The position numbers and the translations under genes were made by a program. The notes under the pieces are model-generated. The model ran no database searches and had not been told where the DNA came from. It saw only the letters and a program-made list of their open reading frames with translations. Shown piece by piece: positions 6,972 to 15,671 of a DNA stretch of 37,542 nucleotides. This stretch comes from CAZOKN01 sp964580525 (GTDB lineage: Bacteria > Pseudomonadota > Alphaproteobacteria > Rickettsiales > UBA6187): the NCBI GenBank assembly GCA_964580525.1, contig CAZOKN010000014.1, positions 1 to 37,542 of the forward strand. Direction: 5' to 3'. Position 1 is the stretch's first letter. Every line of letters begins with the position of its first letter.

Positions 6972-7751
6972 CTACTTTGGCAGAACAAACATTATCCTGC
7001 ATTGTACTGCTGTAGTTGTTGAGACGTCATAGGTGCGCGAAGTTGCGCCTGTGTCGGCGAAAGCATTGGTAACGTTAGTGCAGTTATATGGTGAAGAAAG
7101 ATCAGTACCATGATCGCCAAGAATCAGCCCGGCGCTTGGTATGCCATCATCGAACTTTTTATCTATACCAAATGCTTCTTTAGGTGTCAGTATACTGTAG
7201 TCATTTACTTTGTTATCTCCTGTGTGAACGGCGCCAAATCCCAAAACAGAAACGTTCCTTTTACCATAAATCAGGTTAGATCCATAATTCCAATAGTTAC
7301 CGTCAATTCCAAGTGTGAAGGGAATAAATCCCGCCTTGTTTGAAAACGATGATATGCCAGTGTGGACACCGGGAATTTCTGTGTTGGGTATTGCAACTCC
7401 GGTGTATCCGCCGCTGACTAAGCCGGCTTTTAAAAGATGTTCCCAGAAATAACTGCCTTCAGTCGCGCCTCCTGCGGGAGCGCCATGAACATATTTATCG
7501 CCGTCTCCATCAAGTACACCAGACCAATAGCTTGTTGCATTTGGAATGTCGCCTGGTAGGGCGTTGTATTCTAGATAGAAGGTGTTTATTGAGGCTTTAT
7601 ATTTATCAGCTTCAGTGACAATTGCGCGTATTTTTGCTGATTTTACCAGAGATTGACCCGCAACTATGCCGCTAACAATAAGCGCGATAATAACTATGAC
7701 TATTGATAGTTCAACGAGTGTGAAACCAGATTGTTTGTGCCTGCCTAGCAT
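6972..7751 (-). CDS. Type IV prepilin-like protein
   Basis: This 259-residue protein has a prepilin N-terminus: a short basic leader MLGRHKQSG, then cleavage before FTLVELSIVIVIIALIVSG. Gly at position -1, Phe +1 and Glu +5 are all present and are followed by the hydrophobic helix. The globular part is Gly/Asn/Asp-rich with WSGVLDGDGDKYVHG, consistent with a pseudopilin-like beta domain, and has two Cys near the C-terminus (YNCTN, VQCR) that may form the usual pilin disulphide loop. AGTGGAG precedes the ATG. No pilus assembly genes are nearby, so peptidase and assembly ATPase must be elsewhere. The upstream region has a C9A8 homopolymer run. Confidence 0.8.
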   Translation of the reverse strand: MLGRHKQSGFTLVELSIVIVIIALIVSGIVAGQSLVKSAKIRAIVTEADKYKASINTFYLEYNALPGDIPNATSYWSGVLDGDGDKYVHGAPAGGATEGSYFWEHLLKAGLVSGGYTGVAIPNTEIPGVHTGISSFSNKAGFIPFTLGIDGNYWNYGSNLIYGKRNVSVLGFGAVHTGDNKVNDYSILTPKEAFGIDKKFDDGIPSAGLILGDHGTDLSSPYNCTNVTNAFADTGATSRTYDVSTTTAVQCRIMFVLPK

Positions 7752-7819
7752 ATTTTTTACAACTCCACTAGAAATCTACCTATTTCCATAGCGCGATTTT
7801 AATTTATTTAGAACTTACA

Positions 7820-7852
7820 ATTCTAACATATCTTTTTTTTGGGGGGGGGCAA
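7820..7852 (-). promoter_or_regulatory. Prepilin promoter region with C9A8 tract
   Basis: On the minus strand, TTGCCC (7852-7847) runs into nine C then eight A (7849-7833), followed by TATGTT (7830-7825) and TAGAAT (7825-7820). The homopolymers therefore fill the spacer between a possible -35 and -10. Gain or loss of bases would change promoter spacing. The promoter itself is unproven. Confidence 0.4.
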
Positions 7853-7898
7853 GTATCAATTGTGGGGTGTTATTCTGGAGTTATAAAATTCTTGGAGG

Positions 7899-7921
7899 TG
7901 GGGGAGGGTGATCCTCCCCCA
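7899..7921 (-). terminator. GC-rich hairpin after the gene at 7937-9067
   Basis: Nine-base perfect arms TGGGGGAGG (7899-7907) and CCTCCCCCA (7913-7921) with a five-base loop lie 16 bases past the stop of the minus-strand gene. A T8 run is on the plus-strand side instead, so this is an imperfect terminator for the minus strand. Confidence 0.5.
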
Positions 7922-7936
7922 TTGCTCTAGTTTTTT

Positions 7937-9067
7937 TTAAGAAAGAATTGGTGTTTTAGTTTTTAGTTCATCCAATTTTTGTTCGCGAGGAGACTTTGAT
8001 AATTCATCCTGTTTGAAAAGGGATGTAACTTGTCTGAATTGCTCCAGATCTTGCTTTCTTTCTCTCGCTGGATAATCTCCGGATTTATTGCGAGTTTGTA
8101 TTTCCGCAAATAAAGGATCTTTAGATAAAGCATCTATTACATTTGATAATTGAGTATTTTCAGGAGATACTTGTTTTGCATAATCAAGAGCAAGATCAAG
8201 TCTTCCAATCCATTCAGAACAATCCCATAATGCAAGTTTATCCGGAAGCGTTAGAGATTTTGTAGTGATTTTTTCTCTTATTGTGTTAAATGCTGGCAAG
8301 GTTAGAAGGTCTTGTATTTGTGCGGCCATTTCTGTACATTCTTGATCGCTAACACCACTTAATTGTTTTGCATTTTCAGCAAGTTTTTCAGGAGAGTATG
8401 AATAAGAATTAGCTCCTGTTTCCTGATTTTCGTTATGATCTAAATTTAAAAAATTTGAAGAAGCTAATTTATTGTAAAAAGAGCTGCTATTTTTTAATTC
8501 AGTACAATTTTGAACTAAGCCACTAAAAGCTTGTTTAATTTCTGGCGTATAAGTTGCGTTGTATTGTGCAAGGAAATTCATTGTTGCTTCGTCAGCAATA
8601 TTTAGATTAGCAAGTGATCTTGCAACTTTTAATGCGGCAGCCGTTGCTATAAAATCTAGGCTAGGAGTTTCTCCTTTTGAAATTTTGCGCGCGTTCAAAC
8701 CATCGCATACATAAAGAGATAATACACCTTTATCATCTAATAAATTATTTTTATCTTGTTCACGTAGATTGCTTAAAATAGCATAAAAAAGATTTTTAGG
8801 AAAACGCTGTCCTTCAGTTGGAACAACATGTTCGTGTATGCCGCGAACCCATTGGTGAAAATTTCTGGCCATTGCGGTTTTGGCTATGTCTTTATTGCCC
8901 GCAGCATAATTTTTAATAGATTCTTCCAGCTTATCTATAGCTGTGCTTATATCAGCATTTCCAAGCAATTCCTCAAGGGATTGTTTGAATGTTATTGGAT
9001 TCCTGTTATCAAAATGCATTGTTGTTTCTGATTCACGTGTAATTATATTATTTATAGCTTCTTTCAT
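7937..9067 (-). CDS. Unrecognised all-helical protein
   Basis: This 376-residue protein has no match I recognise. It has no signal peptide and no membrane segment. It reads as helical throughout (FKQSLEELLGNADISTAID, DFIATAAALKVARSLANL, TEMAAQIQDLLTLPAF), with a charged, Lys-rich last 60 residues ending KLDELKTKTPILS. A start at MHFDNRN, 16 residues later, is possible, but GGGAAGA precedes the first ATG. It lies 74 bases downstream of the ankyrin/F-box-like gene on the same strand, with its own candidate promoter. An effector role is possible. Confidence 0.65.
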   Translation of the reverse strand: MKEAINNIITRESETTMHFDNRNPITFKQSLEELLGNADISTAIDKLEESIKNYAAGNKDIAKTAMARNFHQWVRGIHEHVVPTEGQRFPKNLFYAILSNLREQDKNNLLDDKGVLSLYVCDGLNARKISKGETPSLDFIATAAALKVARSLANLNIADEATMNFLAQYNATYTPEIKQAFSGLVQNCTELKNSSSFYNKLASSNFLNLDHNENQETGANSYSYSPEKLAENAKQLSGVSDQECTEMAAQIQDLLTLPAFNTIREKITTKSLTLPDKLALWDCSEWIGRLDLALDYAKQVSPENTQLSNVIDALSKDPLFAEIQTRNKSGDYPARERKQDLEQFRQVTSLFKQDELSKSPREQKLDELKTKTPILS

Positions 9068-9099
9068 TTTAAATCTTCCCTAATATTTTAATATGGTTG

Positions 9100-9127
9100 G
9101 TTGTATTGTTTTTTTGCAAGTCGTCAA
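9100..9127 (-). promoter_or_regulatory. Candidate promoter of the gene at 9067
   Basis: TTGACG (9127-9122), 16 bp and TACAAC (9105-9100) on the minus strand, within the 74-base gap after the ankyrin/F-box-like gene. It lacks the TATGC extension of the other effector promoters. Confidence 0.45.
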
Positions 9128-9141
9128 GCTGTATTGAGAGA

Positions 9142-10242
9142 CTAATTATTCCCAATTGTATTTGGTGATTTAGATTTATTATTCTCTTCTTTCTGTTTTT
9201 CCACCATTTCGCGGAAACCATTTTGGAATTTTATAGCATATTCTTTATTGCCTAAATCAGGAAGCCAGCTAAGGGCGGAAAGCCCTGATCTAGCAATAGC
9301 TTCAGGGGGGATTTTATTTTTTAAATAACCACCAAGTGCTTGTCCTACAGAATTGCGCCAGCTTGTACAAACTTTCGTGTATGTGGCGAGTTGTTTTATG
9401 TTTTCTAGAGAAAAAACTTGATTGTCCAAAGGGAATAAATGTTTTGCGAGATATGGACTCATAGTTTGAGCGGGTAGAGCATCGATCTGAAAGCCAAAAA
9501 CACTGCTCGCAAAGAAATTCTCCCTGAAAGTTAGAGCTTGTTTAGCAGATTCTTTTGATAATTCTTTACGTTCCCAAGGTTTAACTCTAGCGTTTATATT
9601 GTAACGAACATGAGGATTTTCAGGATGTGAAGCAAGCTCAACGTCTGGAAGGTGTCCTTCTGCTCTCCATTGATTAATTTTGTCCACTAAACGATCTGAC
9701 ACTTCTGCTCCTTCGTTAAGGAGTATATGTGCGATTGTGGTATTGCCAAATAAAGCAGAAACATGCAGTGGGGTGTTGCCGGCATTATCTCTGACATGGA
9801 TATCAGTGCCATATTGGAGAAGCAATTCTGTATCCGCTGTCTGGTTGTTGAAGAATGTGCTTTTATGTAGTGGAACGTTACCCTCTTCATCTCTTGCTTG
9901 TACATTAGCATCATTTTGAAGAAGTAATTTTGTGATTGCGGTTTTGCCAAATAAAGCAGAAAGATGCAGTGGGGTGTTGCCGTCATTCTCTTTAGCGTTA
10001 ACATCAGCATCATTTTTTATTAACAATTCTGCAATCTCAAAATGTCCTTTTTGAGCAGCGATGTGTAGTGGGGTATTACCATTCTGATCTTTGGCATCAA
10101 CAAGCTGTTTTTTTTCTTTTGCGCTAAGAGTTGAAAATAATTCTGTAATTCTTTCTAAATGAGGTGGCGGTGCGGCATTTTCTTCCCGTAAAAGATCAAA
10201 TAATTCTGGTATTATCTCATCTAATTGCTGCTCGTTTAACAT
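9142..10242 (-). CDS. Ankyrin-repeat protein with F-box-like C-terminal region
   Basis: This 366-residue protein has a helical cap (to about residue 52, ending KEKKQLVDAKD), four ankyrin repeats at about 55-180 (GNTPLHIAAQKGHFEIAELL; GNTPLHLSALFG; GNTPLHVSALFG), and then the linker motif shared with two other proteins here (ELASHPENPHVRYN, ARVKPWERK, about 202-226). Residues about 262-305 read like an F-box: LAKHLFPLDNQVFSLENI followed by LATYTKVCTSWRNSV, where VCTSWR matches the typical V-C-x-x-W-R end. Ankyrin plus C-terminal F-box is known in Orientia and poxvirus effectors that recruit host SCF ubiquitin ligase. The F-box call is by eye. The C-terminus is Lys/Asn-rich. Confidence 0.8.
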   Translation of the reverse strand: MLNEQQLDEIIPELFDLLREENAAPPPHLERITELFSTLSAKEKKQLVDAKDQNGNTPLHIAAQKGHFEIAELLIKNDADVNAKENDGNTPLHLSALFGKTAITKLLLQNDANVQARDEEGNVPLHKSTFFNNQTADTELLLQYGTDIHVRDNAGNTPLHVSALFGNTTIAHILLNEGAEVSDRLVDKINQWRAEGHLPDVELASHPENPHVRYNINARVKPWERKELSKESAKQALTFRENFFASSVFGFQIDALPAQTMSPYLAKHLFPLDNQVFSLENIKQLATYTKVCTSWRNSVGQALGGYLKNKIPPEAIARSGLSALSWLPDLGNKEYAIKFQNGFREMVEKQKEENNKSKSPNTIGNN

Positions 10243-10261
10243 TTCCGCTACCGCTTTAAAT

Positions 10262-10285
10262 CATTAATAAATTAATTTGCGGCGA
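10262..10285 (-). promoter_or_regulatory. Conserved 5' leader box of ankyrin genes, copy 2
   Basis: Same 24-base box as at 4511-4534 and 25000-25023, with two differences (first base, and TTAATG instead of TTAAGG at the end). It lies directly after the -10 of the ankyrin/F-box-like gene. Confidence 0.75.
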
Positions 10286-10286
10286 A

Positions 10287-10315
10287 GGTGTAGCATAAAT
10301 GAGACTGAATGTCAA
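10287..10315 (-). promoter_or_regulatory. Promoter of the ankyrin/F-box-like gene
   Basis: TTGACA (10315-10310), 17 bp, TACACC (10292-10287) on the minus strand, with TATGC directly before the -10. The spacer CTCATTTATGC is nearly identical to that of the gene at 24980. Confidence 0.75.
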
Positions 10316-10344
10316 GGAAGCTTGACGGGGCGGGGTTTGATCTT

Positions 10345-10935
10345 TTATGAGTTAACGGCAAAATCAATTATAGGTTTATAATTTCCTTTATCTGCCTCAC
10401 GCAAGGCATTTATGTAGAGTTTTCTGGTTTTATTTTCGTCGCAGATTTCATGCCCTCCCCAAACTAGAGGTGCCAAATTGTATTTGGCTATAATAGCATC
10501 AGCACAAAGGCGTGCGTGGCGGCCATTGCCATTGGGGAATAAGTGTATTTTTACCAGGCGGTGATGAAAAATAATGGCTATTTCGTGGATAGGGTAGGTT
10601 TTCTTTTCCAGCCAATAATGGGCATCATCGAGTAATTGCCGCAAATTTGTGGCTATTTGGTAACGATCATCACCGATATTTTTATTGGATTTACGATATT
10701 CTCCTGCCCATTTCCACACTTGTCCAAGCATTTTTTTGTGGAGTTTTTTAAGAAAATTTTCTGTAAAAATATCCTCCCTACTCAGCGTTCGCTTGTTCAT
10801 TAGCCATTGTCTTGCTTCGATAATATTCTGTTCTTCGTAAGCGTCTAATTCGCCACGATTTATTGCCAATGGTATAAGATCTAACTTTTCATCCTCATCA
10901 AGGGGAGTCTGGCCGGAATTATATTCGTATATCAT
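10345..10935 (-). CDS. Mobile mystery protein B, Fic-domain protein
   Basis: This 196-residue Fic protein starts MIYEYNSGQTPLDEDE, the usual start of the 'mobile mystery protein B' family; the longer frame from 11031 overlaps the upstream gene and is rejected. The Fic active-site motif is HLFPNGNGRHAR at residues 131-142: His131, Phe133, Gly136-Asn137-Gly138-Arg139 and Arg142 are present, with Asn instead of the usual Asp/Glu at the metal-binding position 135. Fic enzymes typically transfer AMP or related groups to protein hydroxyls. It lies four bases after the HTH partner, so the two are translated together. It could act as a toxin-like module; activity is untested. Confidence 0.87.
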   Translation of the reverse strand: MIYEYNSGQTPLDEDEKLDLIPLAINRGELDAYEEQNIIEARQWLMNKRTLSREDIFTENFLKKLHKKMLGQVWKWAGEYRKSNKNIGDDRYQIATNLRQLLDDAHYWLEKKTYPIHEIAIIFHHRLVKIHLFPNGNGRHARLCADAIIAKYNLAPLVWGGHEICDENKTRKLYINALREADKGNYKPIIDFAVNS

Positions 10936-10939
10936 TTTT

Positions 10940-11389
10940 TTAGTCCCATAGTTTTGAATAAACATCACGCAGTAATATATCGGATGTTTCTTGAATTTTA
11001 GCTTCCAAATTACCAACTCTTTGATCTTCAAGCTGCATTGTGCGATCTACAGATACAACGATTTCTCTGGCTTTTTTAAGAGCCTGTTTTTTTAAAAGAT
11101 CTTCCAAGTTGCCATCATTTGGAACTATGGCATAAACAAGTTTGCAATCCATTGCTTCCGCTGCTTTGCGTAAGGATTTTAAGGTTATAGAATTATCAAT
11201 TTCATTTTTCTCAAGCTTTGATGCCGATTGTTGCGAAATGCCCATACGCTCAGCCATCTGACGCGAACTCATGCCAATCGTATTACGTATAGAAGCAAGC
11301 CATCCACGCGATGGGCGATCGCACATATGAATTTCAGATAGATTGTTATTCAGCATTTTTAGCTGTAAGTGTTTGATTTTGTTGCTCAT
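10940..11389 (-). CDS. Mobile mystery protein A, HTH regulator
   Basis: This 149-residue protein is the usual partner of mobile mystery protein B. RPSRGWLASIRNTIGMSSRQMAERMGISQQSASKLEKNEID (residues about 26-66) is an Xre-type HTH with the family's RGW...IR lead-in. Then comes TLKSLRKAAEAMDCKLVYAIVPN and a charged helical C-terminus. It probably represses its own promoter and may counteract the Fic protein, as in toxin-antitoxin pairs. GGTAAGATT precedes the ATG. Two AT-rich inverted repeats lie upstream at 11415-11470. The pair is flanked by an ankyrin gene and a tail gene; no mobile element ends were seen. Confidence 0.87.
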   Translation of the reverse strand: MSNKIKHLQLKMLNNNLSEIHMCDRPSRGWLASIRNTIGMSSRQMAERMGISQQSASKLEKNEIDNSITLKSLRKAAEAMDCKLVYAIVPNDGNLEDLLKKQALKKAREIVVSVDRTMQLEDQRVGNLEAKIQETSDILLRDVYSKLWD

Positions 11390-11414
11390 AATCTTACCTT
11401 TTTCTAAGATTATC

Positions 11415-11470
11415 TATATTATAACATAATATAAGGTGTAATTCAATTATATTATAACAGTATATAATAT
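11415..11470 (-). promoter_or_regulatory. Two AT-rich inverted repeats upstream of the HTH gene
   Basis: TATATTAT/ATAATATA (11415-11433, three-base spacer) and ATATTATA/TATAATAT (11449-11470, six-base spacer) have the same half-sites. They lie 26-81 bases upstream of the start of the mobile mystery pair and are candidate operators for the HTH protein. They lie between divergent genes, so could also affect the tail gene at 11555. Confidence 0.5.
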
Positions 11471-11554
11471 GTAGATTTATAAAGAATTTACACATTATAA
11501 GTTGTAAATTTATCTAGCACCACTCCACTCTACAACCCAAAAAAGGAAAAAACC

Positions 11555-14500
11555 ATGACCAGTATAGTATTGGGCAATATAGGAACATCTATCGGCGGAA
11601 CTATTGGCGGGCCTACGGGCGCGGCGATTGGTGGCCTGATAGGTTCTTATGCCGGCAGCGTTATTGACAGGCAAATTTTTGCCACCGACACCACCATACC
11701 CAACATCCGTGGCGCGCAGCTGACCGAGCTGGGCGTGCAAAGCTCAACCTATGGCGAAATGTTGCCTATTGTTTATGGCACAGTGCGCACTGCGGGTAAT
11801 ATCATTTGGGCGGAAGATATCAAGGAAACCGCCACCACAAATAACAGCACAACCAGTGGCGGCAAGGGTGGTGGAGGCAACAAAGTTTCCGGCAGCCAAA
11901 CAACATTTTCATATTCATCAACATTGGCGATCGCCATTTGCGAAGGGCCGATAGATGGCATATTGCGCGTGTGGGCGGATTCTAAAATCATCAATCCAAA
12001 TGACGGCACATATCGCCTTTATAAAGGCACGGAAGATCAAACGGCTGACACGCTGATTGAAAGTATTCAAGGTGTTGGCAAAACTCCGGCCTATCGCGGC
12101 ATTGCTTATGTGGTGATTGAAAATTTTCCGCTGGCTGATTATGGCAACCGCATTCCCAATTTCACTTTTGAAGTACAGAAAAAAATCGTTGTGGCTTCAG
12201 AAGATGGCGAAGCCGTGGAAGATATGCTGACAGCAATCACAATGATTCCCGGCGCGGGCGAATTTGTTTATGACGATACTGTGCAGAGCAAAATTCCCGG
12301 CGAATTAGTGGGCAGCAGCTGGGCGCAAAAAGGTGATAAAACTCGTATCAATCAAAATAATCGCGATGACAAAGCAGACTCTTTAGTTGCGCTTGATCAG
12401 TTGGCTGAAACTTGCGCCAATGTGGAATGGATTTCTGTTGTGGCTGTGTGGTTTGGCGATGATCTGGATGTGGGCACTTGCGTTATAAAGCCAGGTGTGG
12501 AATTTAAAAATGGTGCGATAACTGCGCCCGATAGCTGGGCAGCGGGTGGATATACCCGCGCCACTGCAAGGCAGATAACTTTGGTGGATGATGTGCCAAG
12601 ATATGGCGGCACACCTTCGGATACGAGCTTGCTGCGCTATATCAGAGAAATAAAAAATCGTGGATATAATGTTATGTTCTATCCCATGATTTTTATGGAT
12701 GTTGAAAATAAACCTTGGCGCGGACGCTTGACTGGCTCTGCATCTGATGTGGCTGATTTCTTTACTAAAACAAATGGTTATAATGAATTTATAAACTATT
12801 ACGCTAATTTGGTGAAGGATGATGTCGATGCGTTTGTTATCGGCTCGGAATTAGTGGGGCTTACATCTGTGCAGGCGATGGATAATTCATTTCCGGCTGT
12901 GGATGCGCTGGTAGATTTGGCAGCAGATGTGAAAACAATTGTTGGCGGGGATGTTAAAGTAACTTATGCCGCAGACTGGAGTGAATATCACCACACCACA
13001 GGCGGCTGGTATAATCTCGATCCATTATGGGCGTCCATAGATATTGATGTTGTTGGCATTGATGCTTATTTCCCCCTTACAGATGAAGCAGAACCTGCTT
13101 TTGGTTTTGATAATGAAACTTTGAAAAATGGTTGGGTTTCGGGTGAGGGCTATGATTGGTATTATACTGATTCTGAGCGCACAACCAAAGCCAGCCTTGC
13201 GGCTCCTTATGCCTGGAAAAATATTGCCTGGTGGTGGAATAACACTCACACCAATCCAGATGCATCGCCAACAGAGTGGATGCCTGCCAGCAAGCCTATA
13301 TGGTTTACTGAATTTGGTTTTCCATCGGTAGATGGCGCCAGCAACCAGCCAAATGTTTTTGTTGATCCTGATAGCTCGGAAAATGGCTATCCGCGTTTTT
13401 CAAGACAGCGGGTGGACTTTCGTGCACAGCGCAATGCCATAAAAGCCACTCTTGAACAGTGGGCGGGTTCTGAAATGGTTGAGCATTTATTTTTGTGGAC
13501 GTGGGATGCGCGGCCATTTCCGTTTTGGCCGGATTTGAAAAATGTTTGGGCCGATGGGCCGCTATGGAAAACGGGTCATTGGGTGCAGGGAAAATTCGGT
13601 ATGTCATCGCTGGCGGCAATTGTTTATGATTTATCAAAGCGTGCCGGGTTGGAAGAAGCGCAAATTGATGTCTCGCGTTTGAATGATCTGGTGGATGGAT
13701 GTATTTTAAAAAATCAAATCACCATTCGCAAAGCGTTGGATAATTTAAGGCATGGTTTCTTTTTTGATGCTGTGGAATCCGATGGTGTGGTGAAATATGT
13801 AGCGCGCGGGGAGGGCAGTGTTGCCACGATAAGCGATAGCGAAATATTGCCAACGAATAATGCCACATTAAAAATTTCGCGCATTCAGGAATTGGAACTG
13901 CCGCAAAAAATTGATGTGCTATATTTAAACAAAATGGCTGATTATCAAACCGGCAATCAACATTCGCAGCGCATGGCCACCAATGCCAGCAGCGTTGAAA
14001 CTATTGGCTTGCCAATTGTGTTTTCTGATCAGGCAGCAAAAAATATTGCAGATATAACGCTATATAATATGTGGCTTGGCCGCACGGCATATAGTTTTGT
14101 TTTGCCAATCAAATATGCTGCGATTGAGCCTTGTGATGTTATAACTATAAATAGCTTTGGCATAAATCACACTGTGCGCGTGGTTTCGACAAATTTTGGC
14201 AATCCCGGCATGATGAAAATTGAAGCTGTGGCGGAAGATTCCAGCATCTATGATTTTTATGCGCAGCCTGGCCAAATTGCGCCGCAGACAAATATTGTGA
14301 CTGATCCTGGCGATACAGTTTTCGCGCTTATGGATTTACCAAGCCTGCCTTCTGACACATCCGAGCAAAGCTTTTTGCGCTATGCTGTTTGTGGTTTGGA
14401 AGCGGCGTGGAAGGGCGCGGTGATTTTCCGCTGTGATGATGGTGGTGCTAATTATTCCCAATTGATGAATATTGATGGCGCTGCTGCGATTGGTGTTGCT

Positions 14501-15232
14501 ACCACAATTTTGGCTGATGGCACTTGCGATATTTTCGATGAAGAAAATAGCGTCACCATAAATCTTTATGGCTCGGCCGAGCTGGAGAGTTTTTCCGATC
14601 TGGCAATTTTAAACGGTGCCAATGCGGCAAAACTCGGCGATGAAATTATTCAGTTTAAAACTGCGACTTTCATTTCCGATGGGCAATATATTTTGAGCGG
14701 ATTGTTGCGCGGCAGGCTTGGCACTGAATGGGCAACAGCCACACATGCGGCGGGTGAGGAATTTATTTTGCTCGATGGCAATGTGGTTAAAGAGGCTATG
14801 CCGGCCAATGTGATTGGCATGGCCAGGCTTTATAAAGGTGTGAGTGTTGGCCATTCTTTGGCCGATAGTGCAAGCGCTGAATTTACTTATAACGCCAATG
14901 CCCTAAAGCCATATTCACCTGTGCATATTGCGGGAGTGCGCGATGGCAGCGATAATTTAACTATCACATGGTTGCGCCGCACTCGCGTTGGCGGGGGATT
15001 GCGAGATTTTGTTGATGTGCCACTGGCGGAGGAATCTGAGCAATATGAGGTGGATATTATGGATGGGGCGGATGTTATCCGCACTATTTCCGGCCTTAGT
15101 ACTGAGTCTGCGAGTTATTCCGCAGCTGACCAAACAACTGACTTCGGCAGCCCACAAAGCAGCGTTAGCTTGAGGGTTTACCAGCTTTCGAGCGTGGTTG
15201 GCAGGGGAACGGCAGGAGCGGGGGTGGTGTGA
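11555..15232 (+). CDS. GTA-type TIM-barrel baseplate/host-specificity protein
   Basis: This 1225-residue protein resembles the large tail-tip 'TIM-barrel-like' protein of alphaproteobacterial gene transfer agents (about 1300 residues in Rhodobacter GTA). It begins with a Gly-rich segment (about 1-45; GGTIGGPTGAAIGGLIGSYA). Residues about 365-600 form the glycosidase-like TIM barrel: YNVMFYPMIFMD, DAFVIGSELVGLT, VTYAADWSEYH, DVVGIDAYFPLTD and KPIWFTEFGFP. A phage-tail domain follows (about 650-850), then beta-rich receptor-contact regions. AAGGA precedes the ATG. It stands alone: no other tail genes flank it, unlike the compact GTA cluster. It is more GC-rich than neighbouring genes. Confidence 0.87.
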   Translation: MTSIVLGNIGTSIGGTIGGPTGAAIGGLIGSYAGSVIDRQIFATDTTIPNIRGAQLTELGVQSSTYGEMLPIVYGTVRTAGNIIWAEDIKETATTNNSTTSGGKGGGGNKVSGSQTTFSYSSTLAIAICEGPIDGILRVWADSKIINPNDGTYRLYKGTEDQTADTLIESIQGVGKTPAYRGIAYVVIENFPLADYGNRIPNFTFEVQKKIVVASEDGEAVEDMLTAITMIPGAGEFVYDDTVQSKIPGELVGSSWAQKGDKTRINQNNRDDKADSLVALDQLAETCANVEWISVVAVWFGDDLDVGTCVIKPGVEFKNGAITAPDSWAAGGYTRATARQITLVDDVPRYGGTPSDTSLLRYIREIKNRGYNVMFYPMIFMDVENKPWRGRLTGSASDVADFFTKTNGYNEFINYYANLVKDDVDAFVIGSELVGLTSVQAMDNSFPAVDALVDLAADVKTIVGGDVKVTYAADWSEYHHTTGGWYNLDPLWASIDIDVVGIDAYFPLTDEAEPAFGFDNETLKNGWVSGEGYDWYYTDSERTTKASLAAPYAWKNIAWWWNNTHTNPDASPTEWMPASKPIWFTEFGFPSVDGASNQPNVFVDPDSSENGYPRFSRQRVDFRAQRNAIKATLEQWAGSEMVEHLFLWTWDARPFPFWPDLKNVWADGPLWKTGHWVQGKFGMSSLAAIVYDLSKRAGLEEAQIDVSRLNDLVDGCILKNQITIRKALDNLRHGFFFDAVESDGVVKYVARGEGSVATISDSEILPTNNATLKISRIQELELPQKIDVLYLNKMADYQTGNQHSQRMATNASSVETIGLPIVFSDQAAKNIADITLYNMWLGRTAYSFVLPIKYAAIEPCDVITINSFGINHTVRVVSTNFGNPGMMKIEAVAEDSSIYDFYAQPGQIAPQTNIVTDPGDTVFALMDLPSLPSDTSEQSFLRYAVCGLEAAWKGAVIFRCDDGGANYSQLMNIDGAAAIGVATTILADGTCDIFDEENSVTINLYGSAELESFSDLAILNGANAAKLGDEIIQFKTATFISDGQYILSGLLRGRLGTEWATATHAAGEEFILLDGNVVKEAMPANVIGMARLYKGVSVGHSLADSASAEFTYNANALKPYSPVHIAGVRDGSDNLTITWLRRTRVGGGLRDFVDVPLAEESEQYEVDIMDGADVIRTISGLSTESASYSAADQTTDFGSPQSSVSLRVYQLSSVVGRGTAGAGVV

Positions 15233-15294
15233 GGGGTTAGGAATCAGGAATCTAGAATCAGTAAGTTGTAAGTGAGTTGATGCTGTATCGCAAA

Positions 15295-15484
15295 CGTCAT
15301 TCCGGAAGTTAGAAAACCTTGCCGACCACTTGGGAGTGCTTAGTTTTTCTTACTATCCGGAATCCATGGTACAGCAAGCTCAGACTGTATTTTGGTTCTC
15401 ATTTGTTGAAAGATGGATTCCGGATAGTAAGACCACCTAGAAAAACAAGAGGTTTTCCAAGGTGCTCTAACTTCCGGAATGACG
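15295..15484. repeat. 190-bp nested palindromic element
   Basis: Perfect 19-bp terminal inverted repeats (15295-15313 and 15466-15484; cgtcattccggaagttaga outward) enclose a second perfect 19-bp inverted pair (15349-15367 and 15413-15431; cttactatccggaatccat), with partly complementary sequence between (aaacctt, tttttct, accac). Almost the whole element can fold into one long hairpin. It fills most of the 439-bp gap after the tail gene. A 64-codon ORF inside is a by-product. It is a non-autonomous palindromic repeat (MITE/RPE-like); the rest of the gap holds only AT-rich promoter-like sequence for the next gene. Confidence 0.85.
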
Positions 15485-15610
15485 ATAATAATCATTATAA
15501 TCCAGCATGTTAACTACCAAAATTAAACGCAAACTAGCCAAGTAAACTTATGGTTGCGAAAATGTTACATTTTATGCCAACTATTACTTCTTAATGTCTT
15601 AAAAATAGTA

Positions 15611-15616
15611 TATAAT
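15611..15616 (+). promoter_or_regulatory. Candidate -10 of the gene at 15672
   Basis: TATAAT at 15611-15616 about 55 bases before the ATG. The -35 position is poor (TTCTTA around 15588). The stretch TTAATAAATTAAT at 15630-15642 resembles the AT-rich part of the ankyrin leader box. Confidence 0.4.
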
Positions 15617-15671
15617 GCCATATTGACAGTTAATAAATTAATCACATTTAACAAATTGTTATGGTGTTTTT

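Noticed and set aside
10936..11031. N-terminal extension of the Fic protein
   Set aside because: It would overlap the HTH gene by 92 bases, and the family start MIYEYNSGQTPLD is internal at 10935.
15319..15513. Open frame of 64 residues in the gap after the tail gene
   Set aside because: It lies within the palindromic element and has no ribosome site or protein-like composition.
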